Assembly (NCBI RefSeq): GCF_016405885.1 | Contig: NZ_JAEKGC010000011.1 | Coordinates: 62,001-126,000 of the forward strand | DNA: 64,000 bases | Source of the DNA: Arthrobacter sp. MSA 4-2 | Lineage (GTDB): Bacteria; Actinomycetota; Actinomycetes; Actinomycetales; Micrococcaceae | Direction of reading: 5' to 3' | Shown: piece by piece, positions 59,777 through 64,000 of the stretch | Layout: every line of letters starts with the position of its first letter | How positions within the stretch are numbered: position 1 is the stretch's first letter | Notes under the pieces: model-generated | The model's database searches: none | The model's input: only the letters and a program-made list of their open reading frames with translations | Told to the model about the DNA's origin: nothing | Program-made: the position numbers and the translations under genes

Positions 59777-61107
59777 GTTCCGCACCGCTCCGCGGCATGG
59801 CCGGAGGCATTACCCGCTCGTCGCTGCCCTCCTCCCTCCGGGAAGGCCTGGTCCTCCCCTCCGACCTAGGGTACGGGCCGCTGCGGCACACCTACTCCTA
59901 CCGGGGCTCACCGGCGGCCGTGCTGCGCCCACGCACGACCGGAGCCGTCGTCGACGCACTGTCCTATGCCACGGCGTCGGCCCTCCCCCTGAGCGTGCGC
60001 AGCGGTGGCCACGGCATCAGCAGCGCCTCCACCAACGACGGCGGAATCGTCCTCGACCTCTCGGCGATCAACACTGTCAACGTCCCCGACCCCGGCACGG
60101 GACGGGTGCGCATCGGCGCGGGCGCCCGGTGGGGAGATGTTGCGCAGGCACTGTCCCCCTTCGGCCTGGCGGTCAGTTCGGGTGACTCCGGCGACGTCGG
60201 GGTGGGCGGGCTCGCCACGGCCGGTGGAATCGGCCTGATGGGCCGCAAGCACGGGCTGACCATCGATTCGATGGCGGCGGCCACCGTCGTGACCGCCGAC
60301 GGCGCCGTACGGACGGCGAGCGCGGCCGAGAATCCGGACCTCTTCTGGGCGGTCCGCGGGGCGGGAGCGAATTTCGGCATTGTGACGGAGTTCGAGTTCA
60401 CCGCTGCCAAGGTCCCCGGCGTCATCTCCACCACCGTCCAGTACGACACCTCCGACACCGCCGGGTTCCTGCAGCGGTGGGGCGACGCGGTCGAGGCGGC
60501 ACCCCGGGAGATCACGGCGTTCCTTTACCTGTTCGCCGGATCCACCGCGGGCATGGCAAGCATCGTCTACGCGGGGCTGGACGCGGACGCCGCCCGGCGG
60601 GCGCTCGCACCGTTCCTCGCGCTGGCCCCGCTGCTCGGCGGGCAGTCCCAGGCCATGCGCTACGCCCAACTGGTCACGGCCACCGGGGCCCCGCACACCG
60701 GTGCGGTGTCGCTGCAGACGCGAAGCGGGCTCGCGGTCCACCTCGACGCCCCGATCGCCGTCCGGCTCGCCGGGATGGTGGCCAGTGGAACCGCGGCCAC
60801 GCTGCAGATCCGCGCGGTCGGTGGGAGGATCAACGACGTCGACGCCGGCGCCACCGCCTATGCGCACCGGCACCAGAACTTCTCCATTTTCGTCGGCGCC
60901 GATCCTGCCCGCCGAGGAGATCTCTGGCGCGAGTGGGAGGAGCTTCACCCCCACCTTGACGGGCTGTACCTCAGCTTCGAGATGGACAAGGATCCGCGCC
61001 GGCTCGCCGATGCCTTTCCCACCGCGACCCTGGCCCGGCTCCGCGACCTGAAGGCCGCCTACGACCCGGCGGGGCTCTTCAACACCAACTTCCCCCTGAG
61101 GGCATGA
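59773..61107 (+). CDS. FAD-linked oxidase (PCMH/BBE family), operon with MFS exporter
   Basis: 444 residues. FAD domain: GSPAAVLRPRTTGAVVDAL, His in SGGHGISSASTNDGG, GVGGLATAGGIGLMGRKHGLTIDSM, FWAVRGAGANFGIVTEF. C-terminus AYDPAGLFNTNFPL. No signal peptide. Start overlaps the MFS stop by ATGA, so it is translated with the exporter. It may modify a compound that the exporter removes or the esterase releases. Confidence 0.88.
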   Translation: MSSAPLRGMAGGITRSSLPSSLREGLVLPSDLGYGPLRHTYSYRGSPAAVLRPRTTGAVVDALSYATASALPLSVRSGGHGISSASTNDGGIVLDLSAINTVNVPDPGTGRVRIGAGARWGDVAQALSPFGLAVSSGDSGDVGVGGLATAGGIGLMGRKHGLTIDSMAAATVVTADGAVRTASAAENPDLFWAVRGAGANFGIVTEFEFTAAKVPGVISTTVQYDTSDTAGFLQRWGDAVEAAPREITAFLYLFAGSTAGMASIVYAGLDADAARRALAPFLALAPLLGGQSQAMRYAQLVTATGAPHTGAVSLQTRSGLAVHLDAPIAVRLAGMVASGTAATLQIRAVGGRINDVDAGATAYAHRHQNFSIFVGADPARRGDLWREWEELHPHLDGLYLSFEMDKDPRRLADAFPTATLARLRDLKAAYDPAGLFNTNFPLRA

Positions 61108-61142
61108 CCCTCCCGGAGCCTCCCCACTTCAAAGGACAAACG

Positions 61143-61913
61143 ATGAACACCCTCACCCTGCCCACCTGGGCCCGCCCGCACACCGACCTCACCGGCAGGA
61201 CCGCGCTCGTCGTGGGAGGTGCAGGCGGTGTCGGCGAAGGCGTTGTCCGTGCCCTCCTCGACGCCGGCGCGGTAGTCGTGGCCGCGGGCCGGAGCCGCGC
61301 CCGTCTTGACGAGCTCGCCTCCAGGGTCCGCTCCCCGCGGCTGCACACCACGGTGCTTGATGCCCTGGCGGAGGACCTGGACCAAGCGGTGTCGACCCTT
61401 GCCGCCGGACACGGCGGGTTCGACGCCGTCGTCGTGAGCGTTGCGTCGTGGGGGGACCAGGGCCGCAAGCCCCTGCTGGCCCTGACCGACGCCGAGTGGG
61501 ACGCCCTCGTCGCGGCGAACCAGACCAGCGTGTTCCGCCTGTACCGCGCCCTGGTGCCGCACGTCGGGGCGGACGGGGTGCTGGTGCAGCTCAACGGGCT
61601 GAGCGCCGACCTTCCCTTCCCCGGCGCGGGCGGCGTCGCGCTGACCGCCGCGGCGACGAAGTCCCTCACCCGCACCCTCGCGGCCGAGCTTGCCGGGCGC
61701 GGACCACGGATCCACGAGGTGATTCTCGGTGTCGTCCGCACCCGGGCGCGGCAGCTCGCCGGCGTCGACGACCCACGCTGGATCGATGGCACCGAGGTCG
61801 GAATCCACCTGCGCGAACTCATCGCCGGCACGAGTCCCCTGACCGGCGTGGCGCTTCACTACTTCGTGTCCAAGGCCGCCGGCCCCTCGGGGAGCGCACC
61901 GGAGCATCCCTGA
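61143..61913 (+). CDS. Atypical SDR without the catalytic Tyr
   Basis: 256 residues. Rossmann motif GGAGGVGEG differs from TGxxxGxG by its first residue. Ser appears in LNGLSADLPFPG, but the YxxxK position reads AAATK, so the catalytic Tyr is Ala while Lys is kept. The enzyme may be a binding/regulatory protein or use a different mechanism. ATG 61143 has AAAGGA 6 nt upstream; a frame-start ATG at 61104 overlaps the oxidase stop. Confidence 0.8.
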   Translation: MNTLTLPTWARPHTDLTGRTALVVGGAGGVGEGVVRALLDAGAVVVAAGRSRARLDELASRVRSPRLHTTVLDALAEDLDQAVSTLAAGHGGFDAVVVSVASWGDQGRKPLLALTDAEWDALVAANQTSVFRLYRALVPHVGADGVLVQLNGLSADLPFPGAGGVALTAAATKSLTRTLAAELAGRGPRIHEVILGVVRTRARQLAGVDDPRWIDGTEVGIHLRELIAGTSPLTGVALHYFVSKAAGPSGSAPEHP

Positions 61914-62076
61914 GCCACGTGGACTATTTCGGCCTCGGTGACCCCGGGCCGTCCGCTTCGCCTGGGCCCCCTTTCGGCAGCCGAAGGGTAATGTTGCGGC
62001 GATCTCGATGGGCCCTTGAGGTCCGGCCGGAATAATGTGCGTCAGTCTCTGGTTCCAACAGCATGAAAGAAAACGG

Positions 62077-62112
62077 GGTCGGCCACATATCTATAAATGA
62101 GTGGTCGGCCAC
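62077..62112 (+). repeat. Direct repeat before the quinone oxidoreductase gene
   Basis: GGTCGGCCAC occurs at 62077-62086 and 62103-62112, 26 bp apart, flanking an AT-rich ATATCTATAAATG core that could hold a -10. The rest of the 272-nt gap 61914-62185 shows no other feature. Confidence 0.55.
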
Positions 62113-62185
62113 CTTGCGGGATGCAGACCCAGACCCGCAGCACCACCTGCAGCCCGTGAACGAACTCCAGACCAAAGGACCCATC

Positions 62186-63106
62186 ATGAAAGCGCATCTC
62201 CTCAACAGCTACGGCCCCGACTCCATCGTCCTCGGCGAGGCCGACGAGCCCACCGCAGCCGCCGGGCAGGTAAAGGTTGCCGTCGAAGCGATCGGCATCA
62301 ATCCGCTGGACTGGAAGTTCAGCAACGGCTACCTCGCCGAGATGTTCCCGCTGCCGCTGCCGGCGGTTCTGGGGACGGACATCGCCGGCACGGTGCTCGA
62401 GGTCGGCGACGGCGTCGAGGGCTTCACTGTCGGCGACCGGGTTGTCGGTTTTGCCGACAGCGGAGCCTTCGCGGAGAAGGCCGTCACCGGCGCCGCCCGG
62501 CTCGCGGTGATCCCGGACGGCCTGACGGCCGAGCAGGCGGTCACCCTGGCCACCTCCGGTGAAACCTCGCAGCGTGGCCTGTCCCTGCTGGCGCCGGCGC
62601 CGGCATCCACCGTCGTCGTCAACGGAGCGGCCGGTGCCGTGGGAAGCGCCGTCGTGCAGATCCTCGTCGCTGACGGACATCAAGTCATCGGCACCGCAAG
62701 TCCCGACAACCACGACTACCTCCGCTCCCTCGGCGCAACACCGGTGACCTACCGAGAAACCATGATCGACGAAATCACGGCCGCCGCACCCCAAGGGATC
62801 GACGCCGCGTTCGACACCGCAGGCCAGGAATTCGTCGCCCGCGTCGCCGGACTCGTGCCGGCATCCCGGATCGTCACCATCGTTGACTTCGCCGCCGGGG
62901 CCCAGGGCGCGATCGTCGCCGCAGGCGATCCCACGGCCCTCACCGCCGAAACCCTCCACCCAGTGCTCGACCTCGCCGCCCGGGGCGCCTTCCAGACCGA
63001 GATTGCCCGGAAGTTCCCCTTCGAGCAGATCCCCCAGGCCCTCGCACTCAGCCAGGGCGGACACCTCCGCGGCAAGATCGTCGTCTCCGGAGCCAACCAG
63101 GCCTGA
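62186..63106 (+). CDS. Zinc-independent quinone oxidoreductase (MDR family)
   Basis: 306-residue NADP-dependent enzyme: GroES-like N-terminus (GINPLDWKFSNGYL, LGTDIAGTV), Rossmann motif VNGAAGAVGSAVVQIL, and the C-terminal HLRGKIVV. Zinc-ligand Cys are absent, as in quinone reductases. ATG 62186 has AAAGGA 6 nt upstream; the frame-start ATG 62063 gives an unconserved tail. It follows the SDR by 272 nt and may have its own promoter. Confidence 0.9.
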   Translation: MKAHLLNSYGPDSIVLGEADEPTAAAGQVKVAVEAIGINPLDWKFSNGYLAEMFPLPLPAVLGTDIAGTVLEVGDGVEGFTVGDRVVGFADSGAFAEKAVTGAARLAVIPDGLTAEQAVTLATSGETSQRGLSLLAPAPASTVVVNGAAGAVGSAVVQILVADGHQVIGTASPDNHDYLRSLGATPVTYRETMIDEITAAAPQGIDAAFDTAGQEFVARVAGLVPASRIVTIVDFAAGAQGAIVAAGDPTALTAETLHPVLDLAARGAFQTEIARKFPFEQIPQALALSQGGHLRGKIVVSGANQA

Positions 63107-63151
63107 GCGCTCCATCCCTCCCCCACCCACAGCTTCCAAAAGGAAAAAGCC

Positions 63152-64000
63152 ATGACCACCGCCCCCACCGCCCCCGCCCGCCCGCCGTACGACCCCGAAC
63201 TGGCCGAGCTGCTCGACAACAGCCCGTTGCCCTCAACGGTCACCGCCGACATGATCGATTTCCTTCGTGCCAATCCGTTCGGCCCCACCCTCGAGGACCT
63301 CCTCGCGACCCGCCCCATCTCACACCGCGAGCACACCATCGCCCGCCCGGGCAGCGAGATCATCGCCTCGGTCTTCACCCCCGCCGATAAGGACGCCTCG
63401 GCTCCGGCCATCTACTTCCTGCACGGCGGCGGAATGATCATCGGAAACCGCTTCACCGGCATCGGACACGTCCTGGACTGGGCCGTTGAGCACCGGGCCG
63501 TCGTCGTCTCGCTCGAATACCGGCTCGCACCGGAGAGCCCGGCACCGGGTCCCGTGGAGGACGCCTACGCGGGGCTCCTCTGGTTGGCCGACAACGCCGG
63601 TGAACTCGGAATCGACGGCGAGCGCATCCTGATCGCCGGAACTTCCGCCGGTGCCGGCCTCTCGGCGGGCGTCACGCTGCTGGCCCGCGACCGGAAGGGC
63701 CCGGCACTGATCGCCCAGATGCTGCTGAGCCCCATGCTCGACGACCGCGACGCCACCGCGTCAAGCCACCAGTACACGCAGACCGGGTCCTGGAGCCGCG
63801 AAAGCAATTCCACGGGCTGGGACGCCCTGCTGGGTGAGCGCCGCGGGACCGACGACGTCGACATCTACAGCGCACCGGCCCGGGCGACGGACCTGACGGG
63901 CCTGCCGCCGGCGTTCATCGATGTCGGATCGGCCGAGGTCTTCCGCGATGAGGATGTCGCCTACGCGTCCCGTCTGTGGGCGGCCGGAGTGCAGGCGGAA
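63152..64000 (+). CDS. HSL-family esterase/lipase, cut by window end
   Basis: Alpha/beta hydrolase-3 type, 283 residues visible and still open at the last base. HGGGMI oxyanion motif, nucleophile Ser in GTSAGAGL, acid Asp in IDVGSAEVFRDED; the catalytic His is expected beyond the end. It hydrolyses short-chain esters. AAGGAAAAAG lies just upstream of the ATG. Last visible gene of the redox cluster. Confidence 0.9.
   Translation, partial: MTTAPTAPARPPYDPELAELLDNSPLPSTVTADMIDFLRANPFGPTLEDLLATRPISHREHTIARPGSEIIASVFTPADKDASAPAIYFLHGGGMIIGNRFTGIGHVLDWAVEHRAVVVSLEYRLAPESPAPGPVEDAYAGLLWLADNAGELGIDGERILIAGTSAGAGLSAGVTLLARDRKGPALIAQMLLSPMLDDRDATASSHQYTQTGSWSRESNSTGWDALLGERRGTDDVDIYSAPARATDLTGLPPAFIDVGSAEVFRDEDVAYASRLWAAGVQAE

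Noticed and set aside
1-64000. CRISPR arrays, tRNA/rRNA genes, prophage or insertion-sequence ends
   Set aside because: No regular repeat-spacer pattern, no cloverleaf-like sequence and no transposase or integrase frame was found by reading.

Overview
The window is about 64 kb of very GC-rich DNA with dense genes and short gaps. Gene content points to an actinobacterium, most likely of the family Micrococcaceae (Arthrobacter and relatives). Supporting signs are the long N-terminally extended GAPDH, an ECF sigma/zinc anti-sigma pair, CGNR zinc-finger proteins, a BTAD regulator, Tat-type lipoprotein signals, many GTG starts, apparent leaderless starts and CRP/GlxR-like operators. I see no rRNA, tRNA, CRISPR array, prophage or intact insertion sequence. 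The placement is inference from gene content, not from a marker gene.

Layout. 1-6.3 kb: 3' part of a Cu(I) P-type ATPase, then an MgtA-like mannosyltransferase, UDP-glucose dehydrogenase, an SGNH hydrolase and an unknown propeller-like protein; the two middle enzymes fit a glucuronyl-diacylglycerol lipoglycan route. 6.3-13.4 kb: EamA transporter with divergent CGNR regulator, two small membrane proteins (one frameshifted), MATE exporter, GDPD, MOSC protein and an FAD-linked oxidase. 13.5-18.7 kb: an envelope-stress-like unit with a secreted-repeat lipoprotein, a DUF1996 protein, an ECF sigma factor and its anti-sigma. TGAACC-N16-CGTGT promoters lie before both the lipoprotein and the sigma operon. 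An M14 carboxypeptidase and a DUF4259 protein follow. 19-24 kb: GAPDH, methyltransferase, EamA transporter, GlgC-like enzyme.

25-33 kb: a ROK regulator diverges from a seven-gene operon made of a CUT2 sugar ABC transporter (ATPase, two permeases, lipoprotein) and TIM-barrel isomerase / Gfo-Idh-MocA oxidoreductase / TIM-barrel isomerase genes. A perfect TGTGA-N6-TCACA site abuts its first start codon. 33-36.5 kb: pyruvate oxidase and a nitrilase-family hydrolase, with three copies of a palindromic intergenic repeat around them. 36.5-43.6 kb: a second sugar operon (polyol-type SDR, AldA-like dehydrogenase, YtfQRT/YjfF-type ABC transporter) with a good sigma-70 promoter overlapped by a second CRP-like site.

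43.6-55 kb: mixed genes, including a secreted GDPD, a class V PLP enzyme, a P-loop kinase, a broken CGNR remnant, a frameshifted Tat-lipoprotein FAD oxidase, a ZIP transporter, a BTAD regulator and a dehalogenase-fold hydrolase. 56-64 kb: FAD oxidase, then a MarR-controlled drug-exporter/redox operon (MFS, FAD oxidase, atypical SDR, quinone oxidoreductase, HSL-type esterase cut by the window end).

Two genes look frameshifted by one base (8400-9013 and 48698-50258). Each could be a true pseudogene or a base-call error. Four different FAD-linked oxidases in one window is notable.
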